The notes under the pieces were generated by a model. It was not told where the DNA came from. It did no database searches and saw only the letters and a program-made list of their open reading frames with translations. The translations under genes were made by a program, and so were the position numbers. Shown here piece by piece: positions 54,091-64,000 of a stretch of DNA of 64,000 nucleotides. How positions within the stretch are numbered: position 1 is the stretch's first letter; each line of letters opens with the position of its first letter. Source of the stretch: Lamellibrachia satsuma (taxonomy: Eukaryota > Annelida > Polychaeta > Sabellida > Siboglinidae); the NCBI GenBank assembly GCA_033239005.1, contig BSQZ01000035.1:622501-686500 (forward strand), in the 5' to 3' direction.

Positions 54091-57078
54091 TGGCGCGGAC
54101 TACAACGATTACATTGAGTGTACTGTGCTAGTGATACGTTACGCTTCATTGACATACTTACGGACTGGGCTTTGTCCCTCGTTGATCTGGTCAAGCTTCA
54201 AGTAGCTCTGCAACTTCGTCTGCCTAGTATATTATGTGGCTGGTTGTTGCTTATAATTATGATACGTATACTCAGACTGAACATACGCAATATAAGAATC
54301 ATTTATGTGCTGACTATGTGTGTATACAATAATATGGGACACATCACCCATCCCAGTTAACAATTGGTGATATCCTTATGACCCGTGGTGGCACCGCCCC
54401 GTCTAACGTTGAATTACCCCATCAACCAATGACATTTTTTTTGTAGAATTTCTCTCGTCACCGCCCAAGCGTCGGTTGCACAAGTGGCTAAGCAAGCTGG
54501 TGATTTAAAATACAAATGTATCACCCGGGGATTGATCGGACAGAACACCACGAGTGACACGAACATTCGTTCACCGCATGAAACCCGCCCTCTACTGCAT
54601 GGTGCTGGCTGCATAAGTAGTCAAGTACACACGACGCGTCCAAGTAACAGATTGGACGGCTTAGGTGCACTGCGAACACAAGCTTGGATGCTTTGTATGT
54701 CTACTACTGTCTAGACACCGTTGATCTGTGACCGCGAGTCTGCTATGTGCACGGAAGTTACTGATAAATACACTGACTCAGTTTGCTTTTTGTTGCTTCA
54801 GTTCTGTGAAATACCAATAGCCTTTTTTGATATGTTTGTGTGTCGTGTTCGCGTTGCATGCATGTGCACAGTGCTGATGAAAGCACAATACAGTCGGTGT
54901 TCGTTCTCATCCAGTGTGAGTTTTTGTCTATGAATCAGACCATTTACTTCATCATGCATTCCACGTGCCTACATTGTTCACTGTGTCCTGATTTCAATAT
55001 CCGTGTGTGAAGTAAGTATGCTTTGACATTAACTTATACATTTGATGTGTCTGCATGCTAATGCGGGCATTTGGAATGGCATGCATGTATGTATACATAA
55101 AATCGTGAGTACAATTTGTATGGGCTTCAGTATTGTCAGTAAGATGCATCTCATTGGTATGTTCAGCATGTTTCTAAATATTGACATAAAGAAAATGAGG
55201 TTTGATTATCATACATATTTAGTTTGTTCATGCATGACTAGGCATACCAAAGACTATGCACGTTTCACGTGGCGCCGACGGAGATGTTACGACCATGTTA
55301 TTGGATAGATGCGCGTAGTAAGGATATGTATAGATGGGATATGGACAGTAGACGGGGCAGAGAATGTTCTGGTAGGCGACACACGTGTGGAAGATTTGTC
55401 CAGTAAATAATCCGTTCAACCTTGACCGCTAGAAGCGTACTGATCAGCCTTGTCCACACAAACAAATGTTGGCCAGTAGTAGCGCTTGATTAATATTTTA
55501 GGAGACACCGCAACAGACTATTGGAAGTGTTAAAGGTAGCGTTACTGTAACAACTGCTATTACTGTATGAGGGACGGCATCGTGATATCACCAGCATGTG
55601 AAGGCTAGGCGGAATATAGGAAGAAGAAGACATATTGAATTGCTCCCACGATGCCCGTGTATAATTAACAGCACACGGCTTTGTATCTGCGACTCTTGTT
55701 GGTTTAACACATTAGATATTTGCGTGAGTAAAACTTATTTCTACATGTGGCACGTTCAAATAAACGTCACAGGTTGCAAAGTCAAACAGAAGACGCACAA
55801 CGCAGAGTAGGAGTACACTTAAAAAACAGAACTAAACCAGTGAGTCAGGCTGGATTTACCAGTAGTCGTTGGGTTTACGCCAAACGTGAAGTGAATGTAT
55901 AAATTATGAGGCATGCATGACGGAAGGTGTATTGTATTTCTCTGTTGCGGGACGGTCTGCACTGCACAATGTTTGTTGTCGGTTTCCAAGGTGCTAAGTG
56001 CAAACGACGATGTCGTGACAGCGAGTTTCCCCGATATAGCTAGGAGCTGGCCCAGGGTGGCAAGCATGCATACACTGTATGGTGCGTGTAATTGTGTATA
56101 CATATTGTGTATATACATATACAATTACACGCACCATACATTTTCTTGTGTTCGTGGCTAAGAACCCTGTAATTGAACGATTAAAACATCGCTATATTGT
56201 GAAGTGCTTTATGCGAAATGGTGAAACATTTTCAGACACAAAAATATATTTGTAGCATTTGACGTACGAATGTTGATGCAATGTTGTGGTCATCTGTCTT
56301 GCAGCCTGCAATGCTATATGGTAAATGTAACAATCGTGTTATATTTCTAAATGTATAAAATTCTACTATGGGTGATATAGTACCTGAATGATGGTTGCAG
56401 AACATTTAATAACATATTATGCTGCACAGTATTGAATTGTGAATTGCGATTTGCGAAGCATCCTCTATGAGATGGGAACACTTCAGTGCGTGTTTGTGCA
56501 CGCCACGAATGTTACCGCTTTGTTTCGTGTGTCGTTGACTACAATTTGACTACAGTGTGCCCCTGGTGCGGCAGTTGCTTCCTCGGCCAGTGTCAGACCT
56601 GAGCACGACAGACTCGTGCGTGCCCTGTTTTTGCTTGAGTCCGCAGTTGTCCTCCAAGAAATGGTATCGGTGATATCGCCACAACACCGCATGGTACGGT
56701 GTGTCGAAAACCGAGCGTGACGATTTAGAGGACGTTCAGCATTACTAACATGGCTTACCAGTGTCAGGTGAAAATTTCAGCTGTAACGTGATGTTTTACG
56801 TGTTAACAAATCAAGTGGAAGTGCACATTTAGACATTTGATTTCAGTGTTCCTTTGTGGTCGTTCTGTTTTGCAATTGGCGCCGCTCTATCTTGTGTGAT
56901 AACAAGTAAAGTAAACGACCATTAATAAATGTATGCTACTGTTTCGTTGTGATGTTCGCTGCACATATCTGAGAATGCGTAACGTGCTAGTGACGCTTTT
57001 GACCAATGGTACAGCAACGTTGGTCGTGCTACTGCTTAACAGCCAATCAAAACGCTTCATATTCATATTGGACCAATG
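54091..57078. other. Region downstream of the ASB-like gene, no further gene
   Basis: This includes the unannotated 3' UTR of the ASB-like gene; an AATAAA lies at 55759-55764, far downstream, and its use is uncertain. A 23-bp-arm hairpin lies at 56076-56140. No supportable exon was seen. Confidence 0.4.
56076..56140. repeat. Short palindrome, 23-bp arms
   Basis: Left arm 56076-56098 (TGTATGGTGCGTGTAATTG...) and right arm 56118-56140 (...CAATTACACGCACCATACA) are inverted copies with one mismatch and a 19-bp TA-rich spacer. Confidence 0.85.
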
Positions 57079-57625
57079 CCTGAAATTGGACTGATGGTTC
57101 CATCAGGACGAACTAAGCTTAACAATGCTTTTTGGTTAGTAATAATAGCTACATATCTTTTGAGTGTGAAATAATATGATGGACCTCTTTAGGGCGTAGC
57201 TTAAGGAAAGTAATCAAGTTTTTGTAAGTGACCCCTAGGTAAATATTTGGGGCTTTATTTTGACAGTAAAGCGTAATCATGATATATTTTTAGCAAGTAC
57301 ATGGCCATATTTGGTATCGAATCAAATGTCCTGAACAAGATAATTCATATATAAGCTCAACAATTCAATACGCATCAGTATATTTAACATAGAACGGTTA
57401 ACATAGATGTATTACTTGGTTTTATAGGACACTGAAATTTGACCAATTGGTACCATAAAGACGAACTAAACCTAACAATGCTTTTTGATTAGCTATGTGT
57501 GTGTAGGCCATCACACAATATGATGGATCTGTGTAGGGCGTAGCTTAAAGTAAGCAATCAAGTTGTTTGTAGGTGATCCCTAAATCAAAATGCGGGCGTT
57601 TATTTTGACAGTAAAGTGAAACGCA
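57079..57625. repeat. Direct duplication, two copies of about 190-200 bp
   Basis: Copy 1 (about 57079-57280) and copy 2 (about 57437-57625) share, in order, GACGAACTAA, TAACAATGCTTTTTG, AATATGATGGA, TAGGGCGTAGCTTAA and TTTATTTTGACAGTAAAG, with substitutions and small indels. No coding capacity. It may be part of an unclassified repeat family. Confidence 0.8.
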
Positions 57626-58810
57626 GCATGTATAAACCATTTTACTATCCATATGAACTACAGTGCATCTTAACAATTATTTTTTTTCTCAATCTGTTGT
57701 TTATGTAGTTACTTGCAATGCATGTATGTTATTCATAAATTATAACATTAAATATTTAATTTGATCACTATTTAGTTACAACCAGGGCTACAATGACGCT
57801 TTGTTACAAGTATGCGCATATTGTAGCAAAACCGATCTCATAATCATACAAACTATGCTAAGTACATTGATTATATATCTTAAATGGGCAACTGATCAAT
57901 GTCCATAAATTCACATTCACATTTCGTCATCTGAAATATCCTGCTCCTGCTTTTCATCCACCGCAGGTCTCATATTAGAACAGTCTTGGAGACGACAAAC
58001 ACCCGTGCATGAGTCCATTCACAAGGCACTCGCAGTCTGGAGCCTCACAAACACGCCTGCATTTGCGTGAAAGCAACTCCAGAACAATCTCTGTAGCTTC
58101 CGGTTAATTATGAGTTTGTCATCGTCACTGAACTCCCACCAATGACAGTCATGTCTGGGCACTTGTCTAAAGTCCGATGTCATACCCCAGACTGATAGGC
58201 TCTGAGGGCATGCACGTGGAAACAGTCTTTACAAGAAGGGAGCTGGCCAGATTCCATGTCCCTTTCTTGGCTCGGAAAAGTTTATTAGCGTAGCTCACTG
58301 GCATGTTGTATTACGAAGGATCAGTTTCAGGGCCTTCAGCTTCCCTTGACCCGAGAAAGCGCCCACTGTGTCACACCCTATAAATCCGTGTATTCCGAAC
58401 AGAGCAGCACATGTTTCTTGTCCAACAGCTGTACACATTTTTTGACACCGAGTGTGCTTGTCCTGGCTTTTGTGCAACATTTCACGTAAATGTTACAGCC
58501 AATACAAGTTTGGAAATACATGCGAAGAATCAACACGTCAGTGTAATTTGAGACACCATGAACTGGACCAGTTTGGTTTTGCTTGAAGCACACAATAGCA
58601 GACACCTCCACTGCTTGATTGTGTGGCCAGCGAGCACCACACCGTCATCAGACCCTCTCTTCATCATTTCAGCTGATTTGATCGATACATACTTGTGTAC
58701 GTCAAATGTGACATCGATTCTTTCATTTTCACTTCCAGCTTTCCAGACATGCGCAAACACACGTCTAGGCAGTTCACCAAAGGTGCAATTTTTATCATGT
58801 ATCTTGTGGA

Positions 58811-58916
58811 TGAGACTCATGCCATCAGTGATGAGACTCATGCCATCAGTGATGAGACTCATGCCATCAGTGATGAGACTCGTGCCATCAGTGATGAGAC
58901 TCATGCCATCAGTGAT
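58811..58916. repeat. 21-bp in-frame minisatellite inside the pseudogene
   Basis: Five tandem copies of ATGAGACTCATGCCATCAGTG. On the minus strand each encodes ITDGMSL, so the coding motif was repeated in frame. Confidence 0.92.
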
Positions 58917-59002
58917 GCAAGTGGATGGTGGTGATACACTCTCAGCAGGGGTCACCTTCTTTTCCAGCAAAACAGCTTTGTTGGCATTTTTCACAGCAAG
59001 AG

Positions 59003-59212
59003 ACCAGGGCAGGGGGCAAGGCAGGGGACCAGGGCAGGGAGCAAGGCAGGGGGCAGGGCAGGGGGCAATGCAGGGGACCAGGGCATGGGGCAAAACAGGG
59101 GACCAGGGCAGGGGGCAAGACAGGGGACCAAGGCAGGGTACTATGGCAGAGGGCAAAACAGGGGACCAGGGCAGGGGGCAAGACAAGAGACCAGAGCAGG
59201 GGGCAAGGGGTG
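59003..59212. repeat. G-rich minisatellite derived from the GPLPWSLA motif
   Basis: Irregular repeats of GGGGACCAGGGCAGGG and GGGCAAGGCAGG. On the minus strand they read as variants of PCPGPLPWSLA, the conserved motif of the surrounding pseudogene. The array therefore grew from that codon stretch. Confidence 0.8.
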
Positions 59213-60110
59213 CTTAGGCACTTCCTGCATGTTGTTATCAGTACCATGTGACCAAACAATTTGTGAACAGCCTACAGGATAGTATCTTTGTTGACAGTCT
59301 TGAGTTTCCGCTGTTTTTTGATGCTACTGAATGTTTTCAGCTTCATTCTTGGAATGCGGTCATGAAACTGTTTACTCCTTCCTGTCTGCAGTCTTTCCCT
59401 CTGGAAGTCTTGACAGGCCCTTTCACTTTTGTCCTGGGTGCTTAGTAAGTCATGGACAACGTCCAGTGGAGCTGCATTGCTTCATGATTGAAAGGTTTAT
59501 AGTATCTGATGGGTTGCCGTTGAATGGGTTTGTCCACTGGTTTTGTAGAATGTCAACAACTGAATCCACGTCATCCTCGTCCATTCGGATGTGTGATGGT
59601 TGTAAATCAGCATGGCTGACCCACACACACTCTGTAGCTCGATCATATCACGCAGATTCTTCAGACAGTAATCGACACTGCTAACTGTGCCTGGTTTAAG
59701 GCTGAACCCCTGGGATGTTTGGATAGTCTTCTGGCAACCTTGTCATTTCTGTATAACATACAGGTAGAAATATTGCTTAGTTTTGCTTATCATATGTAAA
59801 GCACAATGGAATGAGCAAACGAATTGAATGGAGATGCAGCAGCCAATTTCCCTTCCTCGACGCTCGGATCAGAGCCAACAGGAGCTCTACAAGGTCAAGC
59901 TCTACAAGGTCAACATAGGACATCCAGAAAGCTGCAAGATCCCCACTGCTTTTGCGATGCAGTGTCAGATACTCAGTGAATCGTCCCAGTATTTAACTGG
60001 AAGCTGGGTGATTAAGCACTTCCTTGAGGCTTTCATGGCATGTGTTTTATTGGAACTCTTGCAAACATTTAATGACCCCAGGTAGAAGTTGTGTGTCCTC
60101 AATATGGTGT

Positions 60111-62118
60111 TCTTCTAACCATTAGTTGAAGCTTTTCCTGCCTCAGAAGAGCTTCATACACAAACTTGTGGAAGCATAGTCCGAGTTTGTGTTGACGGTT
60201 GTATTGATCGCGCCACTGATACCTATAATTCGTTAGTTATCCATCATTTGATTATGATCAAGTATGTATTCGTTGGAAATAATCAGATGGTGGCTTTGGG
60301 GTTAGGCTCCACGATCACACATTCCACCGCTGTCTTGTTCTTGATGGTAGTCATCCGGGCGCTTGAGCGCATGCGCGCTTTTCACATCAGCCGCAGCCAC
60401 GCGAACCGCTTACTACAAACCACACTCACCCTTGTGTTGTGAAGGATGCAGTAATTATGACAGCAAATTTTTTTATCATTGCGAGCCCCGTTAAGACCGT
60501 ATTTTCGCATACATCAATGAATTCGTTGGCCCGTAAGTAAGCGGGTAAACACATACGTGTCAAAAAAGCAATAGCAGCAATGATTTTGGATCAGAAGTTA
60601 AGTTCCAAGTGGTTATGTGCTGGATGGCTTATAGCCTCTTGTTTCAAGAATTCGCAAAAATCCATAAACGTTAAAATTGCTTATAGCGGACTTAGGTTGC
60701 CGAATTGAAATGTCCATCATAAATTTTTTATCATAATTTGGACACCCCTAAGCACCAGTACCAAGTTTTTTAGTTCCAATTTTGGTATCAATATTCCACC
60801 TGGCCCGTGGACTAAAGTAAAATGATACTTTTGAGCAGTTTAGTTTTAGCATCACCGTGAACTAGTGGTGATAGATTGGATTGGATTGGATTCCCCCCTC
60901 CCAGTAATCGAAAAAACCTACATGTGATCGAATTTTAGTCGCGTAAAACAGGGGCAACGATTGTTTGACGACTGCAAATGCACAAAATAAATCTTGTTTG
61001 TTAATAGACCTACGGTAGTCTCTTGACTGCAACTCCATCTGGCGATCAGTCTGAAGAAGGCGGGCCACAGACCACATTCCCCTATATTGGCGCCACTCAG
61101 TATATCACCACTGCCACAACACGATTATAAACTTGATTACATGAACGGCTGATGGAGTGGTGCAGTATAAACGATTGGTTGGATGGGCAACACCATGATT
61201 GTTTTTACAACTTGTTACGTCGTTACAACTGTGCACCAAAGTAACGTAACACAGTGTCAAAAAAAAAAAATTATTGTGTTTCTAGACACATTTTCAATAC
61301 AAACGCCGTCTACAACTGTGTGCAATTGAAATTGAGATATTTCTTGATGACGGTTACCAAATGAAACTAAAATGTGCAGAATCTGCACATGAAATGTAAG
61401 TTATGCCAATGGTAATAATGATCAATGTTCATGAATGCGGCTGACGTTGACCACAGACCGCATGCGCCAGGCATGGGGACATTAATCTAATATGTTAACT
61501 AGTTAAGTTAATCTTGCATTATATTCGATTAAGTAAAGTTAACTTGTATTTTGAACGTTCGAACTAGTTAAGTTACGTTAACTATTTATGCTAAGTTAAT
61601 TTATGAAGTTAATTGATTAAGTTAATGAATAAGTTGACTTAACTTACATGTAATTATGAAGTATATAGAATGTGCAGCCGGTCAAGTTAAGTTAATTTAA
61701 CCTTCAGAGGTTAACTAATGAAGTCAAGTAAATGTTAAATTAATCGCCCTATGCATGGTATGCACCACAGACAAATAACCGCTTGATTCGCGACTCATGT
61801 CATCGAAGCGACATATATTGTTGCCAAATCAATAATGGAAAGTGTTGTCGGAAACGAAACATCAACAAAGACCTCCATTTTTAATGTACAGTTTCTCAGC
61901 ATCAGTAATATTGGCCAAAACGACGTTATATTCACGAAACAAACGCTCGCTAGATTTGAGGCACAGTTATTGAAGGAAGTAACGTTATGGATTTTGGAAA
62001 GGATGAAAGAAGGCCACGTCTGTGTTTGAGCCTTGATGGAAACGAACTACTGGATTCAGTAGTCCTACGCACGCTCGCTGGCGGTTTTCTTTCTTCAAAC
62101 GGTGACTGCGGCGTCTCT
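60111..62118. other. Intergenic stretch with GTTAA-rich low-complexity DNA
   Basis: From about 61485 to 61745 the sequence is a degenerate mix of AAGTTAACT-type words. A segment at 60843-61105 begins and ends with ATCACC/GGTGAT-type words and may be a MITE; GTGAACTAGTGGTGAT also occurs near 1328. The right end probably includes the 3' UTR of the cytidine-deaminase gene; TTTAAT (ATTAAA on the minus strand) lies at 61880-61885. Confidence 0.4.
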
Positions 62119-63837
62119 CTATACACGTTCCAGTTCGAGCGATGCTGGTGTAAACGCCATTGGCAGCAGTGGCTTGAACGCGATTTTCTTCCACGTCAGG
62201 TCCGGCTTGACCAGGTACATGTCCCAATCCATGCCAAACTGAAACACACACTTTATGATTTCGCAAGAATGTGTACTTTTAGCTCAACAACACGTACGTC
62301 ATGTGCGTCGCCTGGCAACGCCATAATGTACATTTTCAGTCTGTGAATTTATATTTAATAATAATAATAGTGCACATCAATAGAGCCTATATCATCAGGA
62401 ACCTGAGCTCAGAGGCGCAACAAACCAGACTAATTAAGCATTATCAAACATACCAGTAATTAACTATCAAGATACGTTTTGTCTTTCCAAATATGCTGAC
62501 CGACTCACTAGTCTTCGTCTGTGGACTGACGTCACTACGGGCGTGTCACATGACTATGGCCTTCATGACGTATGCAAAAACACATTTCTGGACATTCCCT
62601 CCAGTGGGAAATCAAGGATTATGCAGGTTACATATTTATGTCCTCTATGACGTAATCTAGGCACATTGACGTAGGGCCTGTAGCCATTTGAAAACCGATT
62701 ATTGGAAATGGCGTTGTTATCGAATTAACATACAAGCGTTCAAATTTTGATTACGGGTTTGTTCCCTCCTTCCTTCCTTGTTTCCTTCCACTTAAAAATT
62801 TTCTGACACGTGAAAAGTGTCTTATCACCCGGTGGTATAGGGAACATGTCCAGTTACTCAGTATGTTCGGTGAAGTTCACCTGAAAAGGTATTCCAGACA
62901 ATTGAAAATGCCCTGACAAAATATATCCACGTAGGCCTTATATTGTATATTGTGTAAGGAGCACTACGCTGATAAGGCATGATCGGGGAGAAATCAGACG
63001 GACGGGAGCAAATGATGTGGCTTGGGACAATTAAAAAAATTGCCCTGTTTGAAGTAAACCGTACGAAGATGAGGCAAATGCGTCATTATTACGTCACAAT
63101 CCTATAAATAGACATCGCAAAGGTAGCTGTTTTAAATTCGACATATGCACATTTCCCGAATACAGTGTATAAACAGACTTATGTGTAAACAAGCCAAATG
63201 TTTATCTTGTGTGTAACTTCATTACAGTTTCATAATAATTATGTTGGTAGGTCTGTTTTCACAAATTTTATTAACAGGTTATAAATATAAATAATATAAA
63301 ATATAATAATAATATTAATAATTATAATATAAAAAATTTTTGCATTGGTGTTCTTCATGCTTTATTACTAAATAATGTTTTAGCAACCAATAAAAAATAT
63401 TGCACTCAAAGGACATGTAAGAGCTCTACAGGTGACATATTTAATTAGGGAAAACTTTGGGTTGAACGCTAGCCTTGGGTGAACAATGCCCTTAATTGCC
63501 CAGCCTCTGCAAATAAACCTTATCCATTCAGAAAGACAATGAGATAAGACCTAATCAAATGAAATGCAAATGTTTTAATCAAATGCAAATGTTTTTAATC
63601 AAATGCAGATGTTTTTATCTATATATTTTATTTATATGTTTTTTTATTATTACGGGCAGTATAGTATAAAAACTATACTTTTCACTACTTACTATCGTGA
63701 TAACGGGTATTAATTGCATGGTGTAGGATACGTGCAGTTTTGTCGTTACTAAAAGGATTGCGCATTGCACGTTACTTACTTCGGCCATAACTTGTCTGCA
63801 TGAGCCACACGAAGCTTTAAACTCTCCTTTTATATCA
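62119..63837 (-). CDS. CDA: Cytidine deaminase, last two exons (partial)
   Basis: Two minus-strand exons: 63837-63780 (58 nt, entering after the second base of a codon) and 62238-62119 (120 nt including the stop). They have clean AG acceptors (TTTCAG in both) and a GTAAGT donor. The first encodes DIKGEFKASCGSCRQVMAE, matching the zinc-binding PCGxCRQ segment of cytidine deaminase, where both cysteines ligate zinc. The second encodes FGMDWDMYLVKPD followed by KPLLPMAFTPASL, matching the C-terminal tail. The intron after VMxE is where animal CDA genes have one. The enzyme deaminates cytidine and deoxycytidine in pyrimidine salvage. The proline before the first cysteine is Ser here. The catalytic HAE/CAE exon and the N-terminus lie beyond position 64000. 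Confidence 0.88.
62350..62435 (-). mobile_element. L2-like LINE 3'-end fragment in CDA intron
   Basis: A TAATAATAAT tract followed by GGAACCTGAGCTCAGAGGCG and CAACAAACCAGA, nearly identical to 52715-52800. Probably a very short LINE insertion. Confidence 0.6.
63545..63612. repeat. Three 20-bp units carrying octamer (POU) motifs
   Basis: AATCAAATGCAAATGTTTT-like units repeat three times. Two contain the exact octamer ATGCAAAT and the third has ATGCAGAT. They lie in the CDA intron, about 170 bp from an exon. Octamers are classic POU-factor sites, but chance expansion of an AT-rich repeat is equally possible. Confidence 0.55.
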
Positions 63838-64000
63838 CTGAAACATAAAATTGCACAAAATACAAGGTCGACCGACGTATCGACTGCGTGTACAGCATAA
63901 TGTTTGAATAATCTTCATTCAACACCAAAACACCAGTAAGGTCTACCCCGCTCACACGCACGAATGCATGAAAACGTCATATCAACCATAGCCCGTGGGG

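Larger units (their letters stand above)
57920..60110 (-). pseudogene. Broken copy of a multi-copy invertebrate gene family
   Basis: Minus-strand fragments, in family order: GDLAAFWMSYVDLVE near 59950; MDEDDVDSVVDILQNQWTNP near 59580; RIPRMKLKTFSSIKKQRKLK near 59330; PLPWSLAVKNANKAVLLEKK near 59000; TFGELPRRVFAHV and RIDVTFDVHKYVSIKSAE near 58750; TDVLILRMYFQTCIGCNIYV near 58530; GIHGFIGCDTVGAFSGQGKL near 58370; and a Cys-rich tail with CRLQDCSNMRPAVDEKQEQD near 57950. I know this arrangement from uncharacterised, repeated invertebrate proteins with a GCDTVSAFAGxGK signature, probably TE-derived; the biochemical role is unknown. Frameshifts, a missing segment before TDVLIL and two minisatellite expansions show that it is dead. 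Confidence 0.7.

Noticed and set aside
58558..59251. Plus-strand frames of 108-219 codons
   Set aside because: Antisense to the invertebrate-family pseudogene and driven by the G-rich minisatellite.
61987..62346. 119-codon plus-strand frame
   Set aside because: It is antisense to the final cytidine-deaminase exon, which is well supported on the minus strand.

Overview
The window looks like nuclear DNA from a bilaterian animal, probably a marine invertebrate; I cannot name the species. Coding exons are split by GT-AG introns. Most of the DNA is AT-rich and crowded with (TA)n microsatellites, minisatellites and transposable elements (TEs). The few host exons stand out by protein similarity, clean splice junctions and, for most, high GC.

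Four host loci can be supported. (1) 27072-27437 (-): a small unrecognised protein with one strong membrane segment. (2) 28826-31681 (+): a complete three-exon HES/hairy-family repressor of 203 aa with bHLH, Orange domain and a terminal WRPW. A TATA box and a 12-bp palindrome holding a CACGCG site lie upstream. (3) 50658-54090 (+): four exons of an ASB-type ankyrin-repeat/SOCS-box protein, a likely Cullin-5 substrate receptor; its 5' end is not found. (4) 62119-63837 (-): the last two exons of cytidine deaminase, with upstream exons beyond the window. These genes have no evident shared pathway.

The rest is mostly mobile DNA. A near full-length CR1-type LINE (16872-20740) has an SGNH-esterase ORF1 and an intact endonuclease/reverse-transcriptase ORF2. 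The two ORFs are joined by a canonical -1 slippery heptamer directly before the ORF1 stop. Truncated CR1 copies lie at 5262-5390, about 34910-36290 and 39620-39670. A hAT transposon (44527-47628) keeps an 8-bp target duplication and carries a nested L2-like LINE tail; a truncated, oppositely oriented relative lies at 32369-33527. There are also a 998-bp TTAA-flanked element, a 1.4-kb element with CCGGGG-type termini, several MITEs and near-perfect foldback palindromes, relics of RTE-like LINEs, and a broken member of a multi-copy invertebrate family (57920-60110).

Layout: 1-8100 sparse, with one DNA transposon; 8100-10200 minisatellites and MITEs; 10200-16870 sparse, with a palindrome and long microsatellites; 16870-20740 active-looking LINE; 23100-25000 two large minisatellites; 27000-31700 membrane-protein gene and HES gene; 31700-34000 pyrimidine tract, hAT fragment, HES exon fragment and TA repeats; 34000-50600 TE graveyard; 50650-54090 ASB-like gene; 57000-60110 duplication and TE-like pseudogene; 62100-64000 cytidine deaminase.

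The signals most worth a second look are the LINE frameshift site, minisatellites that grew out of TE coding motifs, and a 65-bp piece of the HES Orange-domain exon at the broken end of the hAT fragment.
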